A stretch of 64,000 nucleotides of DNA from Bacteroidales bacterium (GCA_003851245.1 BHEP01000001.1:62001-126000), one strand, 5' to 3'; shown: positions 1 to 8,280, counted from the stretch's first letter. Notes: generated by a model not told the origin, from the sequence alone. A program made the numbers and translations.

Positions 1-392
1 TCCAGTTCGTAGGCTTCTATGTCTCGCATAGAAATTATTATCCTTTGAAGATCGGGCAGGGAGTCAATAATTTTCCTTACGATATTTACAGCATCTTTCA
101 ATTCTGCATTTGAATATGGAGAGACATTTTCGCAATTCAGCTTGTCAATTTCTGAATTATACATCCATTGTTTGGCTCTCCATTTATCAATGCAGGCATT
201 TTTGCATATGAGCATAACATAGGCATCAAGCTTGGGCTGTTTTTCCAAATCCCCTCTATTGCTCCACAATTTGAGCAAGGTTTCTTGGCTTACATCCTCA
301 GCATCCTCTTCGTCGCCCAATATTTTGAGGGCCAATCGAAATATTTTCCCTCTAAGCGGAAGTATTTTAATTTTGAATTGCTGTAGCTCCAT
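1..392 (-). CDS. ECF-type RNA polymerase sigma factor, partial (C-terminus beyond window)
   Basis: Reading the minus strand from an ATG at 392 gives an uninterrupted frame to base 1 (about 130 codons). The start MELQQFKIKILPLRGKIFRL is followed by DEEDAEDVSQETLLKLW, which matches sigma-70 region 2, the core-binding and -10-recognition helix. Near the window edge, SLPDLQRIIISMRDIE matches the start of region 4; its DNA-binding helix-turn-helix lies outside the window. Family knowledge: such short sigma factors direct RNA polymerase to stress or envelope regulons and usually sit beside an anti-sigma gene, which would be to the left here. The target regulon is unknown. Confidence 0.85.
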   Translation of the reverse strand, partial: MELQQFKIKILPLRGKIFRLALKILGDEEDAEDVSQETLLKLWSNRGDLEKQPKLDAYVMLICKNACIDKWRAKQWMYNSEIDKLNCENVSPYSNAELKDAVNIVRKIIDSLPDLQRIIISMRDIEAYEL

Positions 393-468
393 ACATTAAG
401 ATAACGTACCAATGGAAAATTTATAACATCAGAATGGGTTTTTTAACAAGTGTAGGTATAAAACAAAA

Positions 469-493
469 AAAGAGGACTTAAAAAGTCCTCTTT
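469..493 (-). terminator. Intrinsic terminator after initiator tRNA
   Basis: A perfect 11-bp stem (469-479 with 483-493) closes a 3-nt loop. On the minus strand it is followed by TTTTTTG, so it ends the tRNA transcript 8 nt after the tRNA 3' end. The reverse orientation also has a short T run, so some bidirectional action is possible. Confidence 0.85.
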
Positions 494-500
494 CATTTTG

Positions 501-573
<73 letters not shown>

Positions 574-585
574 GTATTGTGAGTG

Positions 586-615
586 CAAAGGTAGTGCTTT
601 ATTTTTATAAACAAA
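586..615 (-). promoter_or_regulatory. Promoter of tRNA-fMet
   Basis: The minus strand reads TTTTG, 18 nt, then TACCTTTG, a close match to the Bacteroidota TTTG/TAnnTTTG promoter. The -7 box ends 13 nt before the tRNA 5' end. Confidence 0.75.
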
Positions 616-643
616 ATATTTCCGAAGTTTTTTTACTTTATTA

Positions 644-674
644 TTGTCTTGCAGCTCTTTTTGTCGTATTTTTG
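644..674 (+). promoter_or_regulatory. Promoter of TetR-family gene
   Basis: TTG at 644-646, a 20-nt gap, then TATTTTTG at 667-674 fits the Bacteroidota consensus. It predicts a transcript start near 680, which excludes the longer reading frame beginning at 644 and supports the ATG at 716. Confidence 0.65.
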
Positions 675-715
675 CACAGTATTTACGAGAATGTGCAAAA
701 AGAATACTACTTTCT

Positions 716-1300
716 ATGTCTAAAACGAGAGATAATTTAATTGAGGTCGCCCGACAACTGTTTGCAAAATCAGGTGTCGACAATACTACTATGAATGATA
801 TTGCTCAAGCTTCAAAGAAAGGTAGGCGCACTTTGTACACTTATTTTAAGAATAAGAAGGGTGTCTATCATGCGGTGATAGCTTCCGAATTGGATAAACT
901 TTATATTGCCTTGCAGTCGGTGGTGGATAGAGATTTGTCGGCAGACGAAAAATTATTATTGTTTATCAATGTTCGTTTTGAGATACTTAAAGAGGTTGTT
1001 TTTAGAAATGGCACTTTGAGGGGCAATTTCTTTAGGGACATTTGGCGGGTAGAGAATGTAAGGAAAGACTTCGACTTGCTGGAAATAGAATTTATAAAAA
1101 ATATATTGGATGATGGAGTGGATGAGGACTTGTTTGCAATTCCAAATTCCGAGGTGACGGCAGAGATTCTACATCATGCCTTCAAGGGTTTGGAAGTTCC
1201 ATACATACGTGGTATAATGAGTGGCTTTTGGACCCTGAGAGATGGGAAAATAGAAGACGTTATACACCTATTATTTAATGGAATCAAGAAAAACAAATAA
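716..1300 (+). CDS. TetR/AcrR family transcriptional regulator
   Basis: The 194-residue protein starts at ATG 716 (MSKTRDNLIEVARQLFAKSG). Residues about 10-55 form the TetR DNA-binding domain, with helix-turn-helix text TMNDIAQASKKGRRTLYTYF and the typical K-G after it. The C-terminal ligand-binding half is unspecific, as normal for the family. It lies 51 nt upstream of fabG on the same strand. That suggests, without proving it, that it senses a fatty-acid-related ligand or simply shares the transcript. A tandem 15-bp repeat overlapping its stop codon could be an operator. The start was moved downstream because the promoter overlaps the longer frame. Confidence 0.88.
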   Translation: MSKTRDNLIEVARQLFAKSGVDNTTMNDIAQASKKGRRTLYTYFKNKKGVYHAVIASELDKLYIALQSVVDRDLSADEKLLLFINVRFEILKEVVFRNGTLRGNFFRDIWRVENVRKDFDLLEIEFIKNILDDGVDEDLFAIPNSEVTAEILHHAFKGLEVPYIRGIMSGFWTLRDGKIEDVIHLLFNGIKKNK

Positions 1301-1324
1301 TTGTGAATTAAATAATTGTGAATT
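1295..1324 (+). repeat. Tandem 15-bp duplication between tetR-like gene and fabG
   Basis: AAATAATTGTGAATT occurs twice head to tail (1295-1309 and 1310-1324). The first copy contains the TetR-family stop codon. It could be a slippage product or a direct-repeat binding site; the sequence alone does not decide. Confidence 0.8.
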
Positions 1325-1351
1325 ATAAATTACTGAATTAAAATATAAGCA

Positions 1352-2098
1352 ATGAAATTATTAGAAGGAAAGGTGGCTATTGTCACAGGGGCAGCACGCG
1401 GTATAGGTAAATCTATCGCTTTAAAATTTGCAGAAGCAGGAGCGAATATTGCGTTTACAGATTTGAATATTGACGATGTAGCCTTAGCTACCGAAAAGGA
1501 AATAGCAGCCTTGGGTGTCAAGGTAAAGGCATATGCTTCCAATGCTGCAGATTTTGAAGATAGCCACAAGGTGGTTGAAGCCATACACAAAGATTTTGGA
1601 CGAATTGATATTTTGGTAAATAATGCAGGCATTACCCGCGATGGATTGATGATGCGTATGAGTGAGCAGCAGTGGGATATGGTGATTAATGTAAATTTGA
1701 AATCCGCTTTCAACTTCGTTCATGCCCTCACCCCCATTATGATGAAGCAAAAAGTGGGAAGTATCATCAATATGAGTTCGGTGGTCGGTATTTCTGGCAA
1801 TGCAGGCCAGTCCAATTATTCGGCATCTAAGGCCGGTATGATTGGATTGACCAAATCGATAGCCAAGGAAATCGGTTCCAGAGGCGTAAGATCAAATGCC
1901 ATTGCTCCAGGCTTTATCATCACCGACATGACGGGGCAGCTTTCGGAAGAAGTGAGGGCAGAATGGGCAAGGCAAATTCCACTAAAAAGGGGAGGTACGC
2001 CCGACGATGTGGCCAATGTAGCCTTGTTCTTGGCCTCCGATCTTTCTTCGTATGTAACAGGGCAGGTAATTCCTGTTTGTGGAGGAATGAATATGTAA
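1352..2098 (+). CDS. fabG: 3-oxoacyl-[acyl-carrier-protein] reductase
   Basis: FabG reduces 3-oxoacyl-ACP to 3-hydroxyacyl-ACP with NADPH in the fatty-acid elongation cycle (cytoplasm). The 248 residues, the usual FabG length, show the short-chain dehydrogenase pattern: cofactor loop TGAARGIG at 12-19, NNAG at 90-93, catalytic Ser near 142, and Tyr156/Lys160 in SNYSASK. The C-terminal GGMNM ending is also typical. It precedes a pseudouridine synthase gene by one base, so the two are co-transcribed. Other SDR reductases look similar, but length and motif spacing favour FabG. Its partners acpP and fabF lie 7-8 kb away on the other strand. Confidence 0.93.
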   Translation: MKLLEGKVAIVTGAARGIGKSIALKFAEAGANIAFTDLNIDDVALATEKEIAALGVKVKAYASNAADFEDSHKVVEAIHKDFGRIDILVNNAGITRDGLMMRMSEQQWDMVINVNLKSAFNFVHALTPIMMKQKVGSIINMSSVVGISGNAGQSNYSASKAGMIGLTKSIAKEIGSRGVRSNAIAPGFIITDMTGQLSEEVRAEWARQIPLKRGGTPDDVANVALFLASDLSSYVTGQVIPVCGGMNM

Positions 2099-2099
2099 T

Positions 2100-2771
2100 A
2101 TGGAAGTTATATACGAAGACAATCATATTATAGCTGTCAATAAATCGTGTTCAGAGATTGTGCAGGGCGATAAAACAGGCGACGAACCTCTTTCGTCCAT
2201 TGTTCAATCGTGGCTCAAAAAGAAGTACAACAAGCCTGGAAATGTATTTATAGGAGTGGTACACAGATTGGATCGGCCTGTTTCGGGGCTGATTCTTTTT
2301 GCAAAAACCAGTAAGGCATTGAGTAGGCTTAATGAAATGTTTAGAAAGGCAGAAATAAAAAAGACCTATTGGGCAATTGTAAAGAACAAGCCGCCAAAGA
2401 TGAGCGATGAGCTTGTTCATTACCTGATACGAGACGAAAGAAAAAATAAGTCGTATGCTTATGATATTGAGAAACCTCTTTCTAAGAAGGCTATTTTGTC
2501 GTATAAGATTATTGCGCAGTCGGATAATTATTATTTGCTGGAAATAGATCTGCAAACAGGTAGGCACCATCAGATACGCGCACAGCTATCAAAAATAAAA
2601 TGTCCAATCAAGGGCGATTTAAAATATGGCTTTGATAGATCCAATGCCGACGGAGGGATCAGTTTGCATGCGCGCAAAATTTCTTTTATTCATCCTATAA
2701 GCAAAGAGTCAATCAATATAGAGGCAGCAGTTCCAAATAATTCTTTGTGGTATGCTATCACAAATTTTTAG
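2100..2771 (+). CDS. RluA-family RNA pseudouridine synthase
   Basis: Converts uridine to pseudouridine in rRNA or tRNA; the target base cannot be read from sequence. The 223-residue protein has the catalytic motif HRLDRPVSG at 55-63 with nucleophile Asp58, and the later LQTGRHHQIRAQL motif that contacts the flipped base. It lacks an N-terminal S4 domain, so it resembles the short RluA/RluC-like branch common in Bacteroidales. It starts one nucleotide after the fabG stop (TAATATG), implying translational coupling. No oddities seen. Confidence 0.9.
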   Translation: MEVIYEDNHIIAVNKSCSEIVQGDKTGDEPLSSIVQSWLKKKYNKPGNVFIGVVHRLDRPVSGLILFAKTSKALSRLNEMFRKAEIKKTYWAIVKNKPPKMSDELVHYLIRDERKNKSYAYDIEKPLSKKAILSYKIIAQSDNYYLLEIDLQTGRHHQIRAQLSKIKCPIKGDLKYGFDRSNADGGISLHARKISFIHPISKESINIEAAVPNNSLWYAITNF

Positions 2772-2802
2772 AGGTTTTATGCAATAAAGCGAGCTTTTTT
2801 TC

Positions 2803-2832
2803 TTTGAAATGGCAATTATTTGAGTAAATTTG
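2803..2832 (+). promoter_or_regulatory. Promoter of DUF5063-exonuclease-methyltransferase operon
   Basis: TTTG at 2803-2806, 18 nt, then TAAATTTG at 2825-2832, both perfect to the phylum consensus, ending 23 nt before the ATG at 2856. Confidence 0.75.
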
Positions 2833-2855
2833 TGAAAAAAATTATAATTTAGGTA

Positions 2856-3377
2856 ATGAATACTCAACAAGACGAAATTCAGAATCCCATTTTCTCAAAA
2901 TCAAGCATTTCTTTTGTTAAGATAGCCTTGGAGTTCTGCACTTTGGTAGAGAATGTTTTTACGAGTGAAAAACAAGTCTTCATAGATAGTGCATTAAATA
3001 TACTTCCTCTCTTGTACCTTCATGCAAGAATGCTCCCTTCGATAGCAGAAGATTACAACACAGTCTTGGAAATAGGAGTACAAGAAGAGAATTACGAGGC
3101 TATAAATGCACAAATAGGGTCGCTTTTAGGAGAGGACAATATGTATTTAGAAACCTTTCATACAGACATTCAATTTAGCGATCTTCCAGTAGCAGTTCCT
3201 ATTTCTGAAAGTTTGGCAGATATTTATCAAGACATAGGTAATTTTATTTTCAATTTTCAACAAGGAGAAAAAGAAATTATGAGTGATTCTTTGCAGGCTT
3301 GTTCAAGCAATTTTAAAGAATACTGGGGACAAAGCTTGGTAAATGTTTTGCGTGCCTTACATTCTTTGAAAAATTAA
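2856..3377 (+). CDS. DUF5063 family protein
   Basis: A 173-residue acidic, helical protein with no signal peptide or membrane segment, so probably cytoplasmic. I recognise it as the DUF5063 family by its composition and by its neighbours. In Bacteroidales this gene precedes a 3'-5' exonuclease and a class I rRNA methyltransferase, exactly the order seen here. No catalytic motif is visible. Function is unknown; the conserved company with RNA-handling enzymes suggests a role in RNA metabolism, which is inference only. A 49/51-nt structured repeat begins at the base after its stop codon. Confidence 0.8.
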   Translation: MNTQQDEIQNPIFSKSSISFVKIALEFCTLVENVFTSEKQVFIDSALNILPLLYLHARMLPSIAEDYNTVLEIGVQEENYEAINAQIGSLLGEDNMYLETFHTDIQFSDLPVAVPISESLADIYQDIGNFIFNFQQGEKEIMSDSLQACSSNFKEYWGQSLVNVLRALHSLKN

Positions 3378-3428
3378 TTAGAGGTGTCCGCATAAATACT
3401 TGTGGTATGGGTAGGCATCCTTCTCTAA
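3378..3428 (+). repeat. Structured dispersed intercistronic element, copy A
   Basis: This element starts at the base after the DUF5063 stop and ends 37 nt before the next start codon. Over 49 aligned positions (3379-3427) it matches the copy at 34882-34930 at 43 positions. It can fold: an outer helix TTAGAG/CTCTAA (3378-3383 with 3423-3428), an inner helix TGTCC/GGGTA (3385-3389 with 3409-3413, using G-U pairs) and a small apical hairpin around the invariant ACTTGT. Several differences from copy B preserve pairing. I do not recognise a named family. Confidence 0.8.
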
Positions 3429-3465
3429 AAATTAATTATACAATTTAGAATTTAAAAAATATATT

Positions 3466-4071
3466 TTGATAACAAGCATAACAAAAGAAGAGATTTCATT
3501 ACTAGAAACTGAAGAGTTTCCAGGGCGAGTGATAGTTGTAGAATCAGAGTCGGAAGCAGATCAGGCAGTCTCCTATCTATCGGGCTTTGGAGTCTTGGGT
3601 TTCGACACCGAGACTCGCCCAGCGTTTAAGAAGGGCGTTGTCAATGAAGTTTCATTAATTCAATTATCTACCATAGATACCTGCTATTTGTTTCGTCTAA
3701 ATTTATTTGGCTTCCCGCCCTCGCTGGTGAAACTTTTGAGTTCCCCAGAGCTTACGAAGGTAGGCTTGTCTTTGCGTGATGATTTTACAGCTATGAACCG
3801 GCGAATGGTATTGAAACCTCAGGGTTTTGAAGACCTTCAAAGCCTAGCTCCTAAGTATGGCATTGAAGATATGAGTTTACAGAAAGTATATGCCTTACTT
3901 TTCAACAAAAAAATTTCAAAGAGCCAGAGGCTAAGCAATTGGGATGCTCCACAATTGAGCGAATCTCAGAAAAAATATGCCGCTTTGGATGCTTGGGCAT
4001 GTTTGAAAATTTATGAGTGTCTTTTAAGCAAGTCGCAAATCCCAAGTGGGGCTACAAAAAATATAAAATAA
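3466..4071 (+). CDS. DEDDy 3'-5' exonuclease (RNase D / WRN-exonuclease-like)
   Basis: The 201-residue protein carries the three DEDD exonuclease motifs: GFDTET near 45-50 (Asp and Glu metal ligands), the central VGLSLRDDF, and YAALDAWA near 171-178 giving the YxxxD of the DEDDy subclass. It is a single-domain enzyme without HRDC or helicase parts. Substrate is probably RNA, by similarity to RNase D and by the adjacent rRNA methyltransferase; DNA is not excluded. The start appears to be TTG at 3466. Stops close the frame upstream, and the first in-frame ATG would delete the catalytic N-terminus. The stop abuts the next ATG (TAAATG). Confidence 0.87.
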   Translation: MITSITKEEISLLETEEFPGRVIVVESESEADQAVSYLSGFGVLGFDTETRPAFKKGVVNEVSLIQLSTIDTCYLFRLNLFGFPPSLVKLLSSPELTKVGLSLRDDFTAMNRRMVLKPQGFEDLQSLAPKYGIEDMSLQKVYALLFNKKISKSQRLSNWDAPQLSESQKKYAALDAWACLKIYECLLSKSQIPSGATKNIK

Positions 4072-5262
4072 ATGGAATATTGTAAGTTGTATTTAAATCC
4101 CAAGAAAGAATCATCATTGTTGCGTTTTCATCCCTGGGTTTTTTCTGGTGCAATTGCCTATACCGATGGCAAGCCCGAAGAAGGTGATGTTGTGGAAGTT
4201 TACGACTCCAAGAAGAATTTTTTGGCACTCGGTCATTGCCAAATAGGAACAATTACAGTGCGTATTCTTTCTTTTGAGAAGCTTGTAGTTGATAAAACCT
4301 TTTGGAAAAAAAAGTTTGAAAATGCCTACACTTTAAGGAAATTTTTAGGCTTAGTTGGAGGTTCAAGCAACAATATTTATCGACTTGTGCATGGCGAAGG
4401 CGATGGTTTGGCAGGTCTTATTGTAGATATATATGCCAACACTGCCGTTATTCAGGCACATTCAATAGGCATGCATCTTGTTAGAGCCGATTTGGCTGCA
4501 GCCTTGCAAGAGGTTTTGGGCGATAGTCTGAAGCATGTATATTATAAGTCCGAATCAAGCCTTCCATTCAAGGCAGATTTGGGAGTAGAGGATGGCTATC
4601 TCATTGGAGGCGAAGATGCAGGTGCCGCGGCGGCAATTGAAAATGGTATGCAATACAATGTAGATTGGGTGCGAGGACAAAAAACAGGGTTTTTTATTGA
4701 CCAAAGGGACAATAGGAGTCTATTTGAAAAATACTCTCGCGGGAAAAAAGTTTTGAATATGTTCTGCTATACAGGGGGCTTCTCTTGCAATGCTATGCGA
4801 GGCGGAGCATTGCAAGTCCATTCAGTCGATAGTTCGGCAAAAGCCATAGATCTGACAAATCAGAATATTGCAACAAACTTTCCTGAAGATATGCGCCATC
4901 AATCTTTTGCAGAAGATGCTTTTAAGTATTTGGTAAATATGCCACAAGACTACGATTTAATACTCCTTGACCCTCCCGCATTTGCTAAGCATAGAAATGT
5001 TTTGCGCAATGCCCTGCAAGGATATAAGAAATTAAATGCTCTAGCCTTCGAGAAAATTAAATCAGGAGGCGTCTTATTCACATTTTCTTGCTCCCAAATT
5101 GTTTCCAAAGAAGATTTTAGACTGGCTGTATTCAGTGCGGCAGCACAGGCTGGCAGAAGTGTAAGGATACTTCATCAGTTGGCGCAACCTGCAGATCACC
5201 CTATAAATATATATCACCCTGAAGGTGAGTATATTAAAGGCTTAGTTTTATATGTAGAATAA
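4072..5262 (+). CDS. Class I SAM-dependent rRNA methyltransferase, RlmI/RlmK-like (COG1092)
   Basis: Methylates a base in large-subunit rRNA using S-adenosylmethionine; in E. coli the homologue RlmI makes m5C1962. Over 396 residues it shows an N-terminal PUA-like RNA-binding region (LRFHPWVFSGAIAY near 15-30), a middle EEHD-type linker, and a Rossmann methyltransferase domain with VLNMFCYTGGFSCNAMRGG (SAM motif I), LILLDPPAFAK (motif IV) and FSCSQ near the C-terminus (motif VI, cysteine candidate). It directly follows the exonuclease gene. Exact target site is inferred from family only. Confidence 0.9.
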   Translation: MEYCKLYLNPKKESSLLRFHPWVFSGAIAYTDGKPEEGDVVEVYDSKKNFLALGHCQIGTITVRILSFEKLVVDKTFWKKKFENAYTLRKFLGLVGGSSNNIYRLVHGEGDGLAGLIVDIYANTAVIQAHSIGMHLVRADLAAALQEVLGDSLKHVYYKSESSLPFKADLGVEDGYLIGGEDAGAAAAIENGMQYNVDWVRGQKTGFFIDQRDNRSLFEKYSRGKKVLNMFCYTGGFSCNAMRGGALQVHSVDSSAKAIDLTNQNIATNFPEDMRHQSFAEDAFKYLVNMPQDYDLILLDPPAFAKHRNVLRNALQGYKKLNALAFEKIKSGGVLFTFSCSQIVSKEDFRLAVFSAAAQAGRSVRILHQLAQPADHPINIYHPEGEYIKGLVLYVE

Positions 5263-5315
5263 ATCTTATATGTTAAACTTTGTTAAGTGAGAGAAAATAG
5301 TTCGCTAAAAACATG

Positions 5316-5343
5316 TTGTACAACATAAAATCACTTATCTTTG
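5316..5343 (+). promoter_or_regulatory. Promoter of small RNA gene 1
   Basis: TTG at 5316-5318, a 17-nt gap, then TATCTTTG at 5336-5343. There is no reading frame downstream before a strong terminator, so it serves an RNA gene. Confidence 0.65.
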
Positions 5344-5348
5344 TACTG

Positions 5349-5419
5349 TGTTTTTCATGGTATTAGATTTAAGGTTAACAATGAAGATTGGTTGTCGTGA
5401 TGACAACCTTTTCTTTTTT
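5349..5419 (+). ncRNA. Small RNA gene 1, about 70 nt, own promoter and terminator
   Basis: A stand-alone transcription unit in a 301-nt gene-free gap: a consensus promoter ends at 5343, and a 7-bp GC-rich hairpin (GGTTGTC 5390-5396 with GACAACC 5402-5408) is followed by TTTTCTTTTTT. The body reads TTTTTCATGGTATTAG, then TTTAAGGTTAAC. From memory, similar sequence occurs in intergenic regions of other Bacteroidales, and a related unit lies at about 51.0 kb here. There is no open reading frame of note. The function is unknown; I could not compare it with Rfam families. Confidence 0.72.
5390..5419 (+). terminator. Intrinsic terminator of small RNA 1
   Basis: 7-bp stem, 5-nt loop GTGAT, followed by 10 T in 11 positions. 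Confidence 0.88.
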
Positions 5420-5460
5420 AAATACAAGACTCTATCCTCTCGGTCGGTCCTATCTGTCGG

Positions 5461-5486
5461 CACTAAATATTTGCACTAAATATTTG
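5461..5486 (+). repeat. Tandem 13-bp duplication upstream of mutS-like gene
   Basis: CACTAAATATTTG occurs twice head to tail. It lies between the small RNA terminator and the putative promoter of the MutS-like gene. Each unit looks like a relaxed -7 box but does not match it exactly. Confidence 0.75.
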
Positions 5487-5520
5487 CAATGAATATAAGT
5501 GTATTTACAAATAAAAACAG

Positions 5521-5528
5521 TACCTTTG
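5521..5528 (+). promoter_or_regulatory. -7 box of MutS-like gene
   Basis: TACCTTTG, 35 nt before the ATG at 5564. No clear -33 TTG is seen. Confidence 0.55.
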
Positions 5529-5563
5529 AATAAGAGCAAGAAATATTTTCAACTTCCCACTAC

Positions 5564-7354
5564 ATGACTAAACTCAAAACATTTTACAAGCAAAAAATAG
5601 AAGAATCAGCAAATGATATTGCCTCCATCAAGAGAAAAATTCACTGGGTGGGCAGCATACGCTTACTTATTTTTTTATCGACAGCAGCAATCATTTATTC
5701 CTTTTGGGGGCAAGAGATTTTCATCCTTATAGGCATTGCTATTGCGGCACTTATTCCTTTTATTTGGTTAATGATATACCACAACCGCCTGTTTCTACAA
5801 AGACAGCTACATGAGAAAAGAATTGCCTTTAATAGCAAGGAACTAAAAGCCCTTGCCTACGATTTTTCGGACTTCGATGGGGCTCCCGAAAAAATAGGGG
5901 GGGGCCATCCTTTCAGCCTCGACCTGGATGTTTTTGGAGATAAATCCCTTTTTCAGTCTATCAATAGAACAAGTACTAGCCTTGGAAAAAATAAACTAAC
6001 AGAGCTCTTTGAAAAGCCATTAAACAAGAAGGAAAAAATATTGGAAAGGCAGGAGGCTGTCGGCGAACTAAGTAAAAACATAGACTTCTGCCAAGACTTC
6101 TTGATACGTGCATCAATTAATTCTAGCAAGAGCACCGACCTGGAGGAAATAAATAAATTTGTCGCAGCCCCACAAAATTTTAATAAAGATCCCTTGGCAA
6201 AAATAATACGCCTTGCATTGCCCTCGGTTTGGTTGATTCTCTCCGTTTTATATTTTACAGATATTGTATCCTCAGGCCTACTGACTTTTATGTACGCCCT
6301 TTCTATCGTTGTAGGCAATTACAATATAAAAAAAGTCCTTGCCCTTCAAAACTCCCTAGGCAAAAAAGCAGAATTGCTATCCTCCTATTCTATGCTTATA
6401 AATTTGCTCGAAGCAAGGGAAATGAAAAGCGGCGAACTCAAAGAAGAGCAAAAACATTTTATCGTAAAAGATATAAAAGCCTCTACACTGATAAAAAAGC
6501 TATCCTATATTACGGGGCAACTCGATCAAGGCTATATAGGCTTTTTATTACTCAACCCCTTACTGGCTTGGAATATAGACAAGTGCATACAAATCGAACA
6601 ATGGAAGGAAACAAACGCCCCTTCATTAGAAATTTGGATGAAAACCCTTGGCTATTTTGAGGCCTTGTGCTCAATGGGAAATTTTGAGTTTAACCACCCC
6701 AAATTTATATATCCCAAAATATCTGACGAGTATTTTGAACTCAGAGCTAAGGCCATGGGGCATCCGCTTTTAGATGATAATATATGTGTGAAAAATGATA
6801 TAAATATCAGCAAAAGTCCATACTTCCTCATCATTACAGGAGCCAACATGGCAGGCAAAAGCACCTACCTGCGTACTATAGGAGCCAACTACCTACTGGC
6901 TTGCATGGGACTGCCTGTTTGCGCCGATCAAATGTCGATATATCCTGCGCAACTATTTACAAGCCTGCGCACTACCGATTCTCTGTCGGACAAAGAATCG
7001 TATTTCTTTGCTGAACTAAAGCGTTTAAAGATGATTATTGACGAGCTAAATGCTGGCAAAGAACTCTTTATTATACTGGACGAAATACTTAAGGGAACAA
7101 ATTCTGTAGACAAACAAAAAGGATCCATTGCTCTAGTACAGCAGTTTGTGGCACTCAAGTCTTGTGGTATAATAGCCACCCACGACCTTATGCTTGGCAC
7201 ATTGCAAGAAAAATTTCCTGATAGAATACAAAATTTTCGCTTCGAAGCCGATATTACCAATGATGAGCTAACTTTTTCTTATAGCTTACGCCCTGGCATT
7301 GCTGAAAATATGAATGCCTGCTTTTTAATGAAAAAGATGGGCATAACTGTATGA
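5564..7354 (+). CDS. Membrane-anchored MutS-family ATPase
   Basis: The 596-residue protein has the MutS lever/clamp region (domain III) and the C-terminal ATPase (domain V). Walker A GANMAGKST is near 425-433, the ABC-like signature region is KESYFFAELKRL, Walker B FIILDEILKGTNS is near 502, and the switch His is in ATHDLMLG. It lacks the N-terminal mismatch-recognition domain of true MutS. It carries two hydrophobic segments at about 29-70 and two more at about 215-245, so it is probably an inner-membrane protein. Classical mismatch repair is therefore doubtful; the role is unknown. It is monocistronic and ends 19 nt from the convergent M48 protease gene. Confidence 0.85.
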   Translation: MTKLKTFYKQKIEESANDIASIKRKIHWVGSIRLLIFLSTAAIIYSFWGQEIFILIGIAIAALIPFIWLMIYHNRLFLQRQLHEKRIAFNSKELKALAYDFSDFDGAPEKIGGGHPFSLDLDVFGDKSLFQSINRTSTSLGKNKLTELFEKPLNKKEKILERQEAVGELSKNIDFCQDFLIRASINSSKSTDLEEINKFVAAPQNFNKDPLAKIIRLALPSVWLILSVLYFTDIVSSGLLTFMYALSIVVGNYNIKKVLALQNSLGKKAELLSSYSMLINLLEAREMKSGELKEEQKHFIVKDIKASTLIKKLSYITGQLDQGYIGFLLLNPLLAWNIDKCIQIEQWKETNAPSLEIWMKTLGYFEALCSMGNFEFNHPKFIYPKISDEYFELRAKAMGHPLLDDNICVKNDINISKSPYFLIITGANMAGKSTYLRTIGANYLLACMGLPVCADQMSIYPAQLFTSLRTTDSLSDKESYFFAELKRLKMIIDELNAGKELFIILDEILKGTNSVDKQKGSIALVQQFVALKSCGIIATHDLMLGTLQEKFPDRIQNFRFEADITNDELTFSYSLRPGIAENMNACFLMKKMGITV

Positions 7355-7373
7355 TAAATCTATAAAGGAAAGA

Positions 7374-8231
7374 TCAAAACTTCCACTTAGGATCTGTTTT
7401 TCCTGGCGAAATGGTGGACTTAGTATTGTTGCCGGCCTTTACAGTTTGGTAATATTCCATAGCCTCGGGAAGATACTTCTGTATTTCTGTCACACGGCTA
7501 TCATCCGAAGGGTGGGTGCTCATAAATTCGGGAGTGCTCCCTCCCTGTGTAGCCATCCTCTGCCAAAATGGAATTGCTTCGCGGGGATCATATCCGGCAA
7601 TTGCCATAAAAACCAAGCCCAAGCGATCGGCTTCAAGCTCATGTTTTCGTGAAAAAGGAAGCATCACCCCATATTCAGAGCCCAAGCCGTAAACTGTTTG
7701 CCCCAGAGTTTGAACTACCGAGGAAGAATTGCCCAAGATGCCCGATAAGGCAGCAGCCCCATACTGTGTAGCCACCTGCTGCGACATACGCTCGTTGGCA
7801 TGCTTGGCAATGGCATGCGCCACCTCGTGCCCTAGCACAACAGCCAAGCCTGTTTCTGTCTGTGTATAAGGAAGTATTCCCTCATAAACTACGATTTTTC
7901 CCCCAGGCATACAAAAAGCATTTACCTGTGCGTCTTTTACTAAATTAAATTCCCAAGCATAGCCATCCAACATAGATTCCATATTGAGCGACTGATAATA
8001 CAAAAGAATTGCCTTAGCGAGATTTTGTCCTACCCTTACCACCATTGCCGTATTGTTCTTGTCGGTAGAAATAGGAGCTGTTTTGAGATACTCGCCATAC
8101 TGCTGCAAACTCGCGGTCAAAATTTCCTTGTCAGAAACTAAGGACAGCTGTTTGCGACCAGAAATAGGAACGCTACTACAGGCATTGAATAACAATACAA
8201 TAACAAACAGGGGAATTATTTTTTTTATCAT
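7374..8231 (-). CDS. M48-family metalloprotease, lipoprotein
   Basis: The 285-residue protein has a lipoprotein signal (hydrophobic run ending FNAC at about residue 18), so it is probably exported and lipid-anchored. The zinc motif HEVAHAIAKH lies near 136, with the downstream Glu ligand in KHELEADRLG. DPREAIPFWQRM follows, as in periplasmic BepA/LoiP-like proteases that deal with misfolded outer-membrane proteins. No TPR repeats are visible after the catalytic domain, so it is the short single-domain type. It lies 49 nt downstream of rnc on the same strand and may be read through from that operon. Confidence 0.88.
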   Translation of the reverse strand: MIKKIIPLFVIVLLFNACSSVPISGRKQLSLVSDKEILTASLQQYGEYLKTAPISTDKNNTAMVVRVGQNLAKAILLYYQSLNMESMLDGYAWEFNLVKDAQVNAFCMPGGKIVVYEGILPYTQTETGLAVVLGHEVAHAIAKHANERMSQQVATQYGAAALSGILGNSSSVVQTLGQTVYGLGSEYGVMLPFSRKHELEADRLGLVFMAIAGYDPREAIPFWQRMATQGGSTPEFMSTHPSDDSRVTEIQKYLPEAMEYYQTVKAGNNTKSTISPGKTDPKWKF

Positions 8232-8280
8232 AGCAATCTAAGTTTATTTATAAAATATTTATTCGCTAATCATACAATTT

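Noticed and set aside
644-715. N-terminal extension of the TetR-family protein from TTG 644
   Set aside because: It overlaps a consensus promoter, and TetR homology begins right after ATG 716.
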